From Synergistaceae bacterium (GTDB lineage Bacteria; Synergistota; Synergistia; Synergistales; Aminobacteriaceae), in contig JAFSWW010000042.1 in the NCBI GenBank assembly GCA_017444345.1, positions 1 to 37,697 on the forward strand: a DNA stretch of 37,697 bases. Reading direction: 5' to 3'. Of the stretch, positions 9,132 to 19,613 are shown piece by piece. Position numbers and translations under genes: made by a program. Positions within the stretch are counted from its first letter, which is position 1. Each line of letters opens with the position of its first letter. Below the pieces are notes generated by a model, which had not been told where the DNA came from, did no database searches, and worked only from the letters and a program-made list of their open reading frames with translations.

Positions 9132-10125
9132 TCACGATTTATTGAGCGCGTCAGAAATCCTGAAAAATTTTCAGAACTGGATTATATTCGCTCATAAGAA
9201 AATTGACGGGGACGCTGCCGGATCTGTCAGTGCTTTATTCACAATCGGGCAAAATCTCGGCAAAAATGTAAAGTGGCTCGGTTCTGATAAAGATTTGCCG
9301 CTGAGTTATAAATTTCTCGTGAACTCTGATAAATATATCTCGTGTGAGAGCTTAAATTTTAATGAGCCTGAAACGCTTTATATTTTCCTTGACTGTACAA
9401 ATGAAAGCCGCCCCAGTATTGAAGGATTTTCACGCGGAGAAAATATTAACTCGTTAAATATAGATCATCACGAGGATAATAATTTTTTTGCGCAAGTTAA
9501 TTGTGTTGATGGTAAAGCGTCTTCAACCTGCGAAATGCTTTATAGAGTATTCAAGGCCGGAGACTGGCAGATTACGCGCGAAATTGCCGAGAGTCTTTAC
9601 ACGGGGTTATTCACTGATACGGGGGGATTTATTTTCTCAAACACTCACAGTGAGTCGCATTTAATGGCCTCTGATTTGTTATCGCTGGGAGTCGACCCTT
9701 CACGCATTAGTGATTTAATCCTGAAAAATAAGACTCCTGAAAATTTCAAGTTATGGGCGCGAGCTTTTGAACGAGTCAAGATACTTGATAAGATTTTCGC
9801 GGTTTCTTACTTGTTAGCAAGCGATTTCAGGGAGACCGGAGCAGATTTAAGCGACACAACAGGACTTCCGGCGACTTTGATGACTTTGCGCGATGTAAAA
9901 TTTGCCGTTATGATTCATGAAGATATAAATAAAATAGTCCATGCCAGCTTTAGATCCTGTGAGGGCAGCCCGTTTAATGCGGGAGAAGTTGCGCGGTTAT
10001 TTGGCGGGGGCGGTCATGAACGTGCGGCGGGGGCGACTCTTGACGGCTCATTGAGTGAAGTAATTGACAAGATAGAAAATTTTTTGACCTGTAAATATCA
10101 TGAATGCTCTTGTATTAATAAATAA
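9085..10125 (+). CDS. nrnA: DHH-family nanoRNase / pAp phosphatase (NrnA-like)
   Basis: NrnA-type enzymes degrade 2-5 nt RNAs and dephosphorylate 3'-phosphoadenosine 5'-phosphate. The protein (about 346 residues) shows the DHH metal motifs in order: AHKKIDGDAAGS, IFLDCTN, IDHHEDN, and TGLFTDTGGFIFSNT, then a DHHA1 domain with GGGGHERAAGA. The first motif has I-D-G-D where D-x-D is usual. Start is uncertain: ATG 9085 follows AGGA at a good distance; ATG 9115 would also work, and TTG 9079 is possible. It overlaps rbfA, and its 3' end overlaps truB by 26 bases. Presence of nrnA between rbfA and truB is a common arrangement in Gram-positive-type operons. Confidence 0.9.
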   Translation: MTQEIITWTKMTNLFNHDLLSASEILKNFQNWIIFAHKKIDGDAAGSVSALFTIGQNLGKNVKWLGSDKDLPLSYKFLVNSDKYISCESLNFNEPETLYIFLDCTNESRPSIEGFSRGENINSLNIDHHEDNNFFAQVNCVDGKASSTCEMLYRVFKAGDWQITREIAESLYTGLFTDTGGFIFSNTHSESHLMASDLLSLGVDPSRISDLILKNKTPENFKLWARAFERVKILDKIFAVSYLLASDFRETGADLSDTTGLPATLMTLRDVKFAVMIHEDINKIVHASFRSCEGSPFNAGEVARLFGGGGHERAAGATLDGSLSEVIDKIENFLTCKYHECSCINK

Positions 10126-10981
10126 ACCTGTAAATATTCGGAGTTCCCAGTGTGTAGCAATGGTAAAAAAACAGCTTTACGGCGAAAGAGTCGGACATTC
10201 GGGAACTCTTGACTCTACTGCTTCAGGACTGTTAATTTTATTGACCGGCAAGGCAACTAGACTCAGCGATTATATTATGTCATTGCCTAAAGTTTACCGC
10301 GCTGTGATTCAATTCGGGGCTGAGACTGACACATGCGACTATTCAGGGGAATTTATAGAGTCTAAAGTATTCGCAAATCTTGACGATAAAATTTTGCTTG
10401 ACTCGTTATATAAATTTTCAGGCTGGAGAATGCAGAGCCCCCCGGCAATTTCTGCTGTTAAAATCGATGGGCAGCCGGCTTATAAACTCGCACGATCCGG
10501 ACAAAATCCCGAAATGAGAGCCCGGCCCGTTTTCTTTAGGGGAATAAATATAATATCGCCCTATAATTATGAGTCCGGGACTATTGAGCTTGAAATTTCT
10601 TGCGGACGAGGTACTTATATAAGGAGTCTTGCTCATGATTTAGGGCAGATTACAGGCTGCGGAGCTTATATTAAATCGCTTGTCAGGACTTCAACAGGAA
10701 ATTTTACGCTCGATAAAGCAAATAATCTTGATGACAAATTTACTTTTACGCCGTTGACTGAACTAGCAAAGAATTATACAAGCATTTATATATCAGAACG
10801 TGACTCTAAAAGTTTTCTTAATGGCATGAGCATATTAATACGCAATTATCAAAAAATTTCGCGGGGCTTGTCAGTCATGAGAGATAATATTATTTGTGTT
10901 GAGAGTGATTCGTTTATGGGATTCGGGATTTACGCGGGCTATGACTATATAAGGCCTTTAGTTAGTGTAATGAAAGAATGA
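10100..10981 (+). CDS. truB: tRNA pseudouridine-55 synthase TruB
   Basis: TruB makes pseudouridine 55 in the T-loop of tRNAs. The 293-residue protein begins with the family motif LVLINKP and has GHSGTLDSTASGLL, which carries the catalytic Asp in GTLD; the usual form is GHTGTLDPxAxGLL. Further motifs are KVYRA, PPAISAVKIDGQPAYKLAR and CGRGTYIRSLAHDLG. Length is normal for the bacterial enzyme. The start overlaps nrnA; no strong ribosome binding site is seen, consistent with coupled translation. Confidence 0.95.
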   Translation: MNALVLINKPVNIRSSQCVAMVKKQLYGERVGHSGTLDSTASGLLILLTGKATRLSDYIMSLPKVYRAVIQFGAETDTCDYSGEFIESKVFANLDDKILLDSLYKFSGWRMQSPPAISAVKIDGQPAYKLARSGQNPEMRARPVFFRGINIISPYNYESGTIELEISCGRGTYIRSLAHDLGQITGCGAYIKSLVRTSTGNFTLDKANNLDDKFTFTPLTELAKNYTSIYISERDSKSFLNGMSILIRNYQKISRGLSVMRDNIICVESDSFMGFGIYAGYDYIRPLVSVMKE

Positions 10982-10996
10982 GGGCTGTAATAAAAA

Positions 10997-11959
10997 ATGT
11001 TAATCACTATAGGAGCATTTGACGGCTTTCACAAAGGGCACCGGGAATTATTGAAAATTTGCGCGCAAAACTCAAATAATAATGACTGGGCTATAATCTC
11101 GTTTTCTCCATATCCGGCTGAATATCTCGGAAAAGTTAAGCACTCTTTATTTTCACTGAATGAGCGCGAATTAATTAGACTCGTTTTGAACGTTCCCAAA
11201 ATGTTTATATTGAAATTTGACGAGTCATTAAGAAATTTGACCCCGTTTGAATTCTGGCAATTGATTCGCAAAAAATTTAACGTTGACGGGCTTGTTATGG
11301 GAAGTGATTTTCTTTTCGGGCGGGATAATTCGGGCAGCGCGGACTCACTAAAGCAATTAGCAATCTCTGAGGGAATTAATAATATATTTATAGCTGATTT
11401 ACTGCAAAAGCCTTTATATTCGAGTTCGCTGGCTCGTGAGAAAATTTCACAGGGGAATATTTCGGGCGTAAATAAAATCTTAGGTTATCCGTTTTTCATG
11501 ATGGGCAGTGTAATTTCAGGAAATCAGCGAGGCCGGACAATGAATTATCCCACTGCTAATTTAAAATTTGCGGCAAATAAAATTATTCCTGAATTCGGCG
11601 TGTATTCTGTAGCTGTGCTTGTGAATAAAAAATTTTACCCCGGTGCTTTATCAATCGGCAATAATCCCACGTTTAAAGATATTAGCGGGACTCGTTCGGA
11701 AGTATATATACTTGACTTTGATAATGATATTTATAATCAGGAAATAATTATATTTTTATTAGGGCGTGTTCGTGATATAAAAGTTTTCGAGAATAAAGAC
11801 TCGTTAATTGCGCAGATAAATAAAGACGTTCAGGAATGCCGGAGAATTTATAACGAGTCATTGAGAGATTATCACACTAAAAATTTTCTCGATAAAGCAA
11901 GGGAATTTTACGCGAATAAAAATTTAATGCCTGATGTTATAGATTTATTTACGCACTAA
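10997..11959 (+). CDS. ribF: Bifunctional riboflavin kinase / FAD synthetase
   Basis: RibF converts riboflavin to FMN and then FAD. The 320-residue product has an N-terminal nucleotidyltransferase domain (ITIGAFDGFHKGHRELL; LVMGSDFLFGR) and a C-terminal riboflavin kinase domain (GRTMNYPTANL; FGVYSVAV; SIGNNPTF). The N-terminus starts directly at the IGxFDG strand, a little shorter than many homologues. It is the last gene of the rimP operon, 15 bases after truB. A decayed second copy of its last 79 bases follows the stop codon (11954-12029). Confidence 0.94.
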   Translation: MLITIGAFDGFHKGHRELLKICAQNSNNNDWAIISFSPYPAEYLGKVKHSLFSLNERELIRLVLNVPKMFILKFDESLRNLTPFEFWQLIRKKFNVDGLVMGSDFLFGRDNSGSADSLKQLAISEGINNIFIADLLQKPLYSSSLAREKISQGNISGVNKILGYPFFMMGSVISGNQRGRTMNYPTANLKFAANKIIPEFGVYSVAVLVNKKFYPGALSIGNNPTFKDISGTRSEVYILDFDNDIYNQEIIIFLLGRVRDIKVFENKDSLIAQINKDVQECRRIYNESLRDYHTKNFLDKAREFYANKNLMPDVIDLFTH

Positions 11960-12029
11960 AAATTTTCTTGATTCGCAAGAGAGATTTACGAGCATAAAAA
12001 TTTAATGCCTGATATTATTAATTTATAGC
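11875..12029 (+). repeat. Degenerate tandem duplication of the ribF 3' end
   Basis: The 79 bp from 11875 (CACTAAAAATTTTCTCGATA) recur at 11954 with the same order of blocks: AAAAATTTTC, GCAAG, TTTACG, then ATAAAAATTTAATGCCTGAT and a TTAT/ATTTAT end. The first copy is coding (ribF C-terminus); the ribF stop TAA is formed at the start of the second copy, which is outside the gene and has lost the frame. Confidence 0.75.
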
Positions 12030-12066
12030 AATAAAATATATCGCTGGCAATTACGGGCGAGGAAAA

Positions 12067-12103
12067 TGTGAGCAAAAATGTGAGAAAAACGGGTTTGCTC
12101 GCA
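12067..12103 (+). other. Hairpin in the ribF-tatD spacer
   Basis: TGTGAGCAAA (12067-12076) can pair with TTTGCTCGCA (12094-12103), with one G-T pair and a 17-base loop. A T-run appears only 14 bases later (after AAAAAA), so it is a poor intrinsic terminator; it may end the ribF operon or belong to a tatD leader. The rest of the spacer 12030-12157 is AT-rich with no gene. Confidence 0.35.
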
Positions 12104-12157
12104 TACAGGGAGTAAAAAATTTTTGTGTAATATTATGGAGCTGACAAATAAAATATT

Positions 12158-12931
12158 ATGATTTTAATAGATTCACATTGTCATATAAATTCGCAGGAGT
12201 TAAGACTCGATACTAGGGCTGTGATTTCTCGTGCTAGAGAGGCCGGAGTTAAAAAATTTATGAATGTCGGCTGTGATTATGAAGACAGCTGCGAGGCCGT
12301 TGCAATGGCTCATGATTTTGCGCAGTTCGGTCTATACGCGTCAATAGGCATTCACCCTCACGAGTCAGGTCGTTATGAGAGAGTCCCCGAAGAGTTTTAC
12401 TCGCTCATAAAGTCAGAAAGAGTCTTAGCAGTCGGAGAAATCGGCCTAGATTATCACTATAATCACTCAAGCAAAGAAGAGCAGCATAAAATGTTTATAT
12501 CGCAATTAGAATTTGCAGCCAGTGAAAAAATGCCGGTTATACTGCATATTCGTGAGGCCATGAACGACGCTATGAAAATTTTACGAGATTATAGAGATCT
12601 CAAATTATTATTTCACTGTTACAGCGGCGGATTTGAATTTCTTGACGAGGTTTTGAGCATGGACTCGCTTTTAGCATTCGGGGGGGCTTTGACTTGGACG
12701 GGCAAAAATAGCGATAATTTGAGAGAAGTATTTAAACGAGTTCCCATTCAAAATATTTTGCTTGAGACTGACTGCCCATATATGGCACCTGTTCCATTTC
12801 GTGGCAAAATTAACGAGCCTAGTTATATAAAATATGTATATGATAAAGCAGCCGAAATAAAAAACTTAAATATTTCAGATTTAGCTAATAAAATAGAGAT
12901 TAACGCAAAAAATTTCTTTAACTGGGAGTGA
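12158..12931 (+). CDS. tatD: TatD-family metal-dependent hydrolase (DNase)
   Basis: TatD proteins are TIM-barrel, metal-dependent nucleases. The 257-residue product has the family metal-binding motifs DSHCHIN near the N-terminus, SIGIHPHE, AVGEIGLDYHY, PVILHIREA, LFHCYSGG and LLETDCPYMAP near the C-terminus. Length is normal. The nearest GGAG is 17 bases upstream of ATG 12158, so the ribosome binding site is weak. It leads a three-gene operon with tgt and tsaC. Confidence 0.93.
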   Translation: MILIDSHCHINSQELRLDTRAVISRAREAGVKKFMNVGCDYEDSCEAVAMAHDFAQFGLYASIGIHPHESGRYERVPEEFYSLIKSERVLAVGEIGLDYHYNHSSKEEQHKMFISQLEFAASEKMPVILHIREAMNDAMKILRDYRDLKLLFHCYSGGFEFLDEVLSMDSLLAFGGALTWTGKNSDNLREVFKRVPIQNILLETDCPYMAPVPFRGKINEPSYIKYVYDKAAEIKNLNISDLANKIEINAKNFFNWE

Positions 12932-15026
<2,095 letters not shown>

Positions 15027-15040
15027 TATTAATTAATTTG

Positions 15041-15046
15041 TATAAT
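15041..15046 (+). promoter_or_regulatory. Candidate -10 box upstream of the zinc-ribbon/SH3 membrane protein
   Basis: TATAAT preceded by TG lies 57 bp before the start at 15103, in the AT-rich gap after tsaC. No convincing -35 box is present. It is the only good promoter-like site in this gap. Confidence 0.35.
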
Positions 15047-15102
15047 ATAATTTATTAGTATTTAGCAATTAGCAATCTGGAAGGAGTAAAGGCAATAAAA
15101 AA

Positions 15103-16905
15103 ATGAGCTGGATAATTTTAGCGTTGACATTAGGAGCAGCTATAACGTCAATAATTCACGGAGTATTTATGCTATTCGGATCGCTCACAGTAACAGGCGG
15201 CCCTCTCGTTGGTATACCTTCGACTCTTCTTGCAAGTTTACCCATAATTGCGGCTGTCTTTGCACTAATCGGCGGCATCATAGCATTCAATCAAAGCAAA
15301 TGGGGAGCGTTATTCTTGCTTTTAGCTGCTGGAATCTGCACGGCTGCACGAGATACTTGGCTTTATGCCGGACTCTATGTATTTGCGGGGCTGTTCTGCT
15401 TCTTTCTCAAGAAAAAACAGGACGATTACAGAGATTATTACGATGACGACGACGAATATAACGACGAAGAGCAAGAAAATTACAGGCGCGGTTATCGTGA
15501 GGGCGATGATTTCTATTATAATGACGATAATAATTATAGACCCCTCCACCCTCGCAGCAATAATATAAATCTTGATACACTTGATGACTCTTCAGAACTC
15601 GCAGATATTCAGCCGGTTATTAACGAGCCGCCGAAAATACAGCAGGGCAGGAAATCAAAAACTTGTCCATCATGCGGGATGACTGTAGCGCGTGAAGCGA
15701 GATTTTGCCCATCATGCGGAACTAAATTATTTGTTGTGCCTGATTTAAATCTTCAATCTAATAATAATTCAAATTCAAATCCAAATGAAGAAACCGGACT
15801 CACTGATATAATTAACACGCCGGAACAAACTCAGCAGGAAAATGATTTTATCAGCGAGCCGGAACAAGAACACGAAAGCGTAATAAATCCTGTAAATTCA
15901 AATATGAACGATGGTGATGAAATGAGCAGTGCAGGAGCTTTACCAAATTACAGAGTACTAGTTAACCCGGGCAGAAATAACAGAAATTATCAGTCAAGAA
16001 ATGACCCCGAAGAAGCCGCATCAACTTATCAGGAATTCAGCAGCTCCAAATATACAAAACGCGGCAAAGTTCGCAAGCGTTCACCTTTTAAGCGAATACT
16101 CGGCATTTTATTATTAGTCGGTGCAGTCGGAGGAGCTTTATATTTCCTGTTGAGTCTTAGAAAATTACCGCCGGGCGATTTACCCCCGATTGTAAGAACT
16201 GAAGTTATACCGCAAGTGCAAAGAAGACAGCATACACCCTCGAATTCTGAAGATGTAAGCATTGCCGAACCTGTAGAAAATTTAGTAGTTCAGGAAAATA
16301 TTTTGCCGAATTTCACACCTGACAGAACCCCGAAATCAGGCGTTATCACTGGCAACGGCGTAAATGTCCGCGCAGATCATTCTACAGGATCAGCAAGAGT
16401 AACAAGACTCAGCAGCGGCTCAAGAGTTGAAGTTTTTGACTCATGGACTGGGAGATCCGGAAATCTCAACGGCACATGGTATCATATAAGAACTAACGGG
16501 CGTGAAGGCTGGGTATACGGTCAATATATGCAGCCTATAGGAGGCGGACTCCCTGAAGGATATTCGAACGCGTTAATGAAATCATTCGGCAGTAACAAGA
16601 ATCAATTATTAGACTCGCTTGGCCAGCCTACAAAGAGTTCTAATACTTCAGCGGAATGGCCGGGTCTCACAGCTTCATTCAGGGGCGACGAGATAACCCG
16701 AATCAGAATCACCCAGTCTAAGCACGAGCTGCAAAACGGCCTAAAAGTGGGAATGAGTCAGACGGCTTTATTGCAGATTATGGGCTACCCTTCAAGCATG
16801 AGCAATCGAGTCATGAATTACAACGAAGGAAGCTCTACAGGTTTGAGCGTTCAGCTTGACAGGAATAACTCAATCACATCTATAACGCTCAACGAGATAA
16901 AATAA
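15103..16905 (+). CDS. Membrane protein with zinc ribbon, SH3b domain and two BamE/OmlA-like repeats
   Basis: The 600-residue protein has three or four N-terminal membrane segments (residues 1-105), an acidic Asp/Tyr-rich stretch (110-150), a double-CxxC zinc ribbon (TCPSCGMTVAREARFCPSCG, about 187-206), a long Asn/Glu linker, another membrane span (about 330-350, preceded by KRGKVRKRSPFKR), a bacterial SH3 domain (GVNVRADHS...WYHI...GWVYG, about 415-480), and two C-terminal segments resembling SmpA/OmlA/BamE repeats (DSLGQPTK; LKVGMSQTALLQIMGYPS). The C-terminal part is predicted outside the membrane and could bind cell wall. Function is unknown; the combination suggests an envelope sensor or assembly factor. 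AAGGAG lies 16 bases before the ATG. Monocistronic. Confidence 0.8.
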   Translation: MSWIILALTLGAAITSIIHGVFMLFGSLTVTGGPLVGIPSTLLASLPIIAAVFALIGGIIAFNQSKWGALFLLLAAGICTAARDTWLYAGLYVFAGLFCFFLKKKQDDYRDYYDDDDEYNDEEQENYRRGYREGDDFYYNDDNNYRPLHPRSNNINLDTLDDSSELADIQPVINEPPKIQQGRKSKTCPSCGMTVAREARFCPSCGTKLFVVPDLNLQSNNNSNSNPNEETGLTDIINTPEQTQQENDFISEPEQEHESVINPVNSNMNDGDEMSSAGALPNYRVLVNPGRNNRNYQSRNDPEEAASTYQEFSSSKYTKRGKVRKRSPFKRILGILLLVGAVGGALYFLLSLRKLPPGDLPPIVRTEVIPQVQRRQHTPSNSEDVSIAEPVENLVVQENILPNFTPDRTPKSGVITGNGVNVRADHSTGSARVTRLSSGSRVEVFDSWTGRSGNLNGTWYHIRTNGREGWVYGQYMQPIGGGLPEGYSNALMKSFGSNKNQLLDSLGQPTKSSNTSAEWPGLTASFRGDEITRIRITQSKHELQNGLKVGMSQTALLQIMGYPSSMSNRVMNYNEGSSTGLSVQLDRNNSITSITLNEIK

Positions 16906-16923
16906 TTAAGCAGCATAATAAAA

Positions 16924-16952
16924 TTCCCCCTGCACACAACACAGGGGGAATA
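16924..16952. terminator. Bidirectional intrinsic terminator
   Basis: ATTCCCCCTG (16924-16933) pairs perfectly with CAGGGGGAAT (16943-16952) around a 9-base loop. On the reverse strand it is followed by TTTTATTAT, ending gdhA; on the forward strand a weaker ATCTTTT tail ends the preceding gene. Confidence 0.85.
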
Positions 16953-16992
16953 ATCTTTTCACAAATTCACGAATTAATATACACTCTCAAGT

Positions 16993-18264
16993 CTATAAAA
17001 ATATTCCGCGCATTTCGAGAACATCGGCGACCCGTTGAATAGCTGCCATAGTTGCCGCACGTCTCATCTTTAAATGCTTTGCTTCGGCATAATCCCATAC
17101 GAGCCTAAAATTGCCCTTCATTATGTTCATGAGCTTGTTATTATATTCTTCTTCAGGCCAGAATTCGCCCTGTAGATTTTGCGCCCACTCGAAATAAGAG
17201 CCTATAACGCCACCCGAATTTGCGAGAAAATCAGGAATAATTACAACGCCCTTATCGTCAAGAATCTTATCACCGTCCGGAGTAATCGGCCCGTTTGCAC
17301 CCTCGACAATATATTTTGCTTTTACGCTGCCTGCTGTGTCGCGATTCAAGACTCCATCACGAGCGCAAGGGAATAAGAATTCAGCATCAGCAAATAATAC
17401 ATTGTCAATCTTTTCGCAGTTCCCGACCTTCTCGAATCCCTCAAGCAATTTTTTAGGGTGTGAGTGAATGGCTTCAAATGCCCGCCTTATATTAATGCCG
17501 TTCTCTGAATAATATGAGCCTGTTATATCGCTTATTGCAACAATTTTGACTCCGGCCTCGTTTAAACATTTTGCCGTAAAGCTTCCAACATTGCCGAATC
17601 CCTGAACAGCTGCTGTTACGTCATCGGGATTCTTGTCTAAAACTTTCATGAACTCAAGCCCGCATGTTGCAACGCCCCGGCCGGTTGCCTCATTACGTCC
17701 CTGACTGCCCCAGTATTTTATGGGCTTCCCAGTTAGGAGACTCGGCTCAAGTTTTCCGCGCATTTTGCTTATTGTGTCCATTATCCAGACCATTTCTTGG
17801 CCGCTCGTATTCATGTCAGGTGCGGGAACATCGCTCCAGTTGCCTACAATCGGTTCAATTCTTGCGCCATAAGTCCGTGAGATTCTTTCTTTCTCTTTCT
17901 TGGACAAATTAAGGGGATCGCAGCAAACTCCGCCCTTGCCGCCTCCGTAGGGAATTCCCGCAAGTGAACATTTCCACGTCATGAGCATAGCAAGAGCCTC
18001 GCATTCGTCCATATCGACTTCAGTATCGAATCTTATTCCGCCTTTGGAAGGGCCTAACGCTGTCGAGTGCTGAACCCTGTAACCGTCAAAGACATTCACG
18101 CTGCCGTCGTCCATTTCTACAGGTATTGAGACGTGAATCCTGCGCTCCGAGTGGCTCAAAATTGAGACAAGTTTTTCATCGAGTCCCATTTCGTCCGCTG
18201 CTCCATAAAATTCCTGAAGTGCCGTATCGAGTAATACATTAGAAGATTTTCGCCGTGCCTGCAT
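16993..18264 (-). CDS. gdhA: Glutamate dehydrogenase (Glu/Leu/Phe/Val family)
   Basis: The enzyme interconverts glutamate with 2-oxoglutarate and ammonia. The 423-residue length fits the hexameric class of about 420-430 residues. Motifs: GPSKGGIRFD, the Lys-containing PYGGGKGGV, DVPAPDMNT, ATGRGVATCG, and the Rossmann QGFGNVGS. The cofactor (NAD or NADP) cannot be fixed from motif reading. A GAAAGG ribosome binding site precedes the ATG, and a terminator separates it from pth upstream, so it likely has its own promoter. In amino-acid-fermenting anaerobes this enzyme is central to glutamate catabolism. Confidence 0.94.
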   Translation of the reverse strand: MQARRKSSNVLLDTALQEFYGAADEMGLDEKLVSILSHSERRIHVSIPVEMDDGSVNVFDGYRVQHSTALGPSKGGIRFDTEVDMDECEALAMLMTWKCSLAGIPYGGGKGGVCCDPLNLSKKEKERISRTYGARIEPIVGNWSDVPAPDMNTSGQEMVWIMDTISKMRGKLEPSLLTGKPIKYWGSQGRNEATGRGVATCGLEFMKVLDKNPDDVTAAVQGFGNVGSFTAKCLNEAGVKIVAISDITGSYYSENGINIRRAFEAIHSHPKKLLEGFEKVGNCEKIDNVLFADAEFLFPCARDGVLNRDTAGSVKAKYIVEGANGPITPDGDKILDDKGVVIIPDFLANSGGVIGSYFEWAQNLQGEFWPEEEYNNKLMNIMKGNFRLVWDYAEAKHLKMRRAATMAAIQRVADVLEMRGIFL

Positions 18265-18301
18265 TGTGTCATCATCCTTTCATAATGCCTATATAAATAA
18301 A

Positions 18302-18328
18302 ACCCTCCGGCTTATTTCTCCGAAGGGT
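18302..18328 (-). terminator. Intrinsic terminator of the rplY-pth operon
   Basis: On the reverse strand ACCCTTCGG pairs with CCGGAGGGT (one mismatch), followed by TTTTATTTAT. The pth stop codon (18312-18314) lies in the loop. Confidence 0.75.
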
Positions 18329-18869
18329 CAGCATTTATTAACGTCATAGCTTTCTGAATGTCCTTATCGAGCCATGTATTAATTGCTGATTCAGCCCGAT
18401 TTAATATATCCGGTAAATTCTCGCGCTCTTCAGTGCTCAAATGTCCCAGAACGTAATTAATCATGTCGCCCGGAGCTTTTCCGATTCCGATTCTGAGTCT
18501 GGGAATATGCAGATCTCCGAGTGCGCCTATTATTGACGCGAGCCCGTTATGACCTCCCGCACTGCCCTGCGCCCTGAGTCTCAATTTGCCATATGGAAGA
18601 GCCATATCATCATAAATTATTAATATATTCTCATGCTCGATCTTATAAAATTTTACAGCTTCACTCACTGAAAGGCCGCTGGCGTTCATATAAGTTAACG
18701 GCTTGAGAAATAATATATCACGCCACCGCCATGACTCAGCATTGAATTTGTGTGAAGGTTTGCCCAGTTCGTGATTTATGACAAAAAAGTCAATGCACTG
18801 CCAGCCCATATTATGACGGGTGAAGGCGTATTCAGTTCCGGGATTTCCAAGACCAGCTATGAGACGCAT
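18312..18869 (-). CDS. pth: Peptidyl-tRNA hydrolase
   Basis: Pth releases tRNA from prematurely dissociated peptidyl-tRNA. The 185-residue protein has the canonical LIAGLGNPG start, catalytic His in TRHNMGW, PLTYMNASG, IYDDMALP, and GSAGGHNGLASI. The start is 6 bases after the rplY stop and the two genes are clearly co-transcribed, as rplY(ctc)-pth is in many bacteria. The terminator overlaps its stop codon. Confidence 0.96.
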   Translation of the reverse strand: MRLIAGLGNPGTEYAFTRHNMGWQCIDFFVINHELGKPSHKFNAESWRWRDILFLKPLTYMNASGLSVSEAVKFYKIEHENILIIYDDMALPYGKLRLRAQGSAGGHNGLASIIGALGDLHIPRLRIGIGKAPGDMINYVLGHLSTEERENLPDILNRAESAINTWLDKDIQKAMTLINADPSEK

Positions 18870-18875
18870 AATAAA

Positions 18876-19553
18876 TTATTTTTTCTCCTTATCGTCTGAT
18901 TCGTCGCTCTCTTTGGCTGCTTTACCCTTTGCAACGACTTCAACATCAGCTGCTGCCGGTGCTTCTTCTTCAGGTGCTGCGTCCTCGACTCCGCGTGAAG
19001 TTACAACGATTGCGACAACTTCTTCAGGATCTGCCAAAGCTGCAACATTTTCGGGGAGCTTCAAATCTTTAACGTGAATAGCGTCGCCGATATTAAGCCC
19101 TGACACATCGACCGTGATAACATCGGGAATGCTCATCGGTAAAGTCTCGACTTCAAGCTCTCTAGCTGCTTCCAAGACTCCGCCGTCCTTAATGCCCTGT
19201 GATTCCTCGCGTCCTGTAACTTCAACGGGAATATTAACGGTAATTTTGCGGCCTCTGACTAAGTGCAAGAAGTCAATATGTAAGGGCATATCAGTTAAAG
19301 GGTGTCTCTGAGCTTCACGAATAATGCAAAGTTCCTCGCGTCCGTCCGGTAATTTCACGTTTAGACGAGTTGACTCCCATCTGCCTGCTAAGATTCTTTC
19401 AATCTCGCGCATGTTGACTTTACCCTTGATATTTTCTTTGATTTCCGGGCCGTAAATAATGCAAGGTACTTGTCCTGCACGTCTGATTCGTCCGTTCTCG
19501 CCTTTACCGGTTTTCTCACGGGACTCCATCACTAAAGTTACTATGTCTGCCAT
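18876..19553 (-). CDS. rplY: 50S ribosomal protein L25 (Ctc/TL5 type)
   Basis: L25 binds 5S rRNA. The 225-residue product is the long Ctc/TL5 form: N-terminal 5S-binding domain (TGKGENGRIRRAGQVPCIIYG) and a second beta domain (PVEVTGREESQG; LPMSIPDVITVDVSGL; GDAIHVKDLKLPE), then an acidic Ala/Glu/Lys tail. I place the start at ATG 19553 (MADIVTL), 12 bases after AAAGGAG; the frame extends 13 codons further upstream but without a binding site. It lies between the A-adding tRNA nucleotidyltransferase and pth. Confidence 0.94.
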   Translation of the reverse strand: MADIVTLVMESREKTGKGENGRIRRAGQVPCIIYGPEIKENIKGKVNMREIERILAGRWESTRLNVKLPDGREELCIIREAQRHPLTDMPLHIDFLHLVRGRKITVNIPVEVTGREESQGIKDGGVLEAARELEVETLPMSIPDVITVDVSGLNIGDAIHVKDLKLPENVAALADPEEVVAIVVTSRGVEDAAPEEEAPAAADVEVVAKGKAAKESDESDDKEKK

Positions 19554-19613
19554 GATAAAAATTTTCTCCTTTATGAATAAAATATTTTTCACGCACTATT
19601 ATAACAAATTAAA

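Noticed and set aside
19554-19592. N-terminal extension of L25
   Set aside because: The extension includes the ribosome binding site region and homologues start at the MADIV-type Met.
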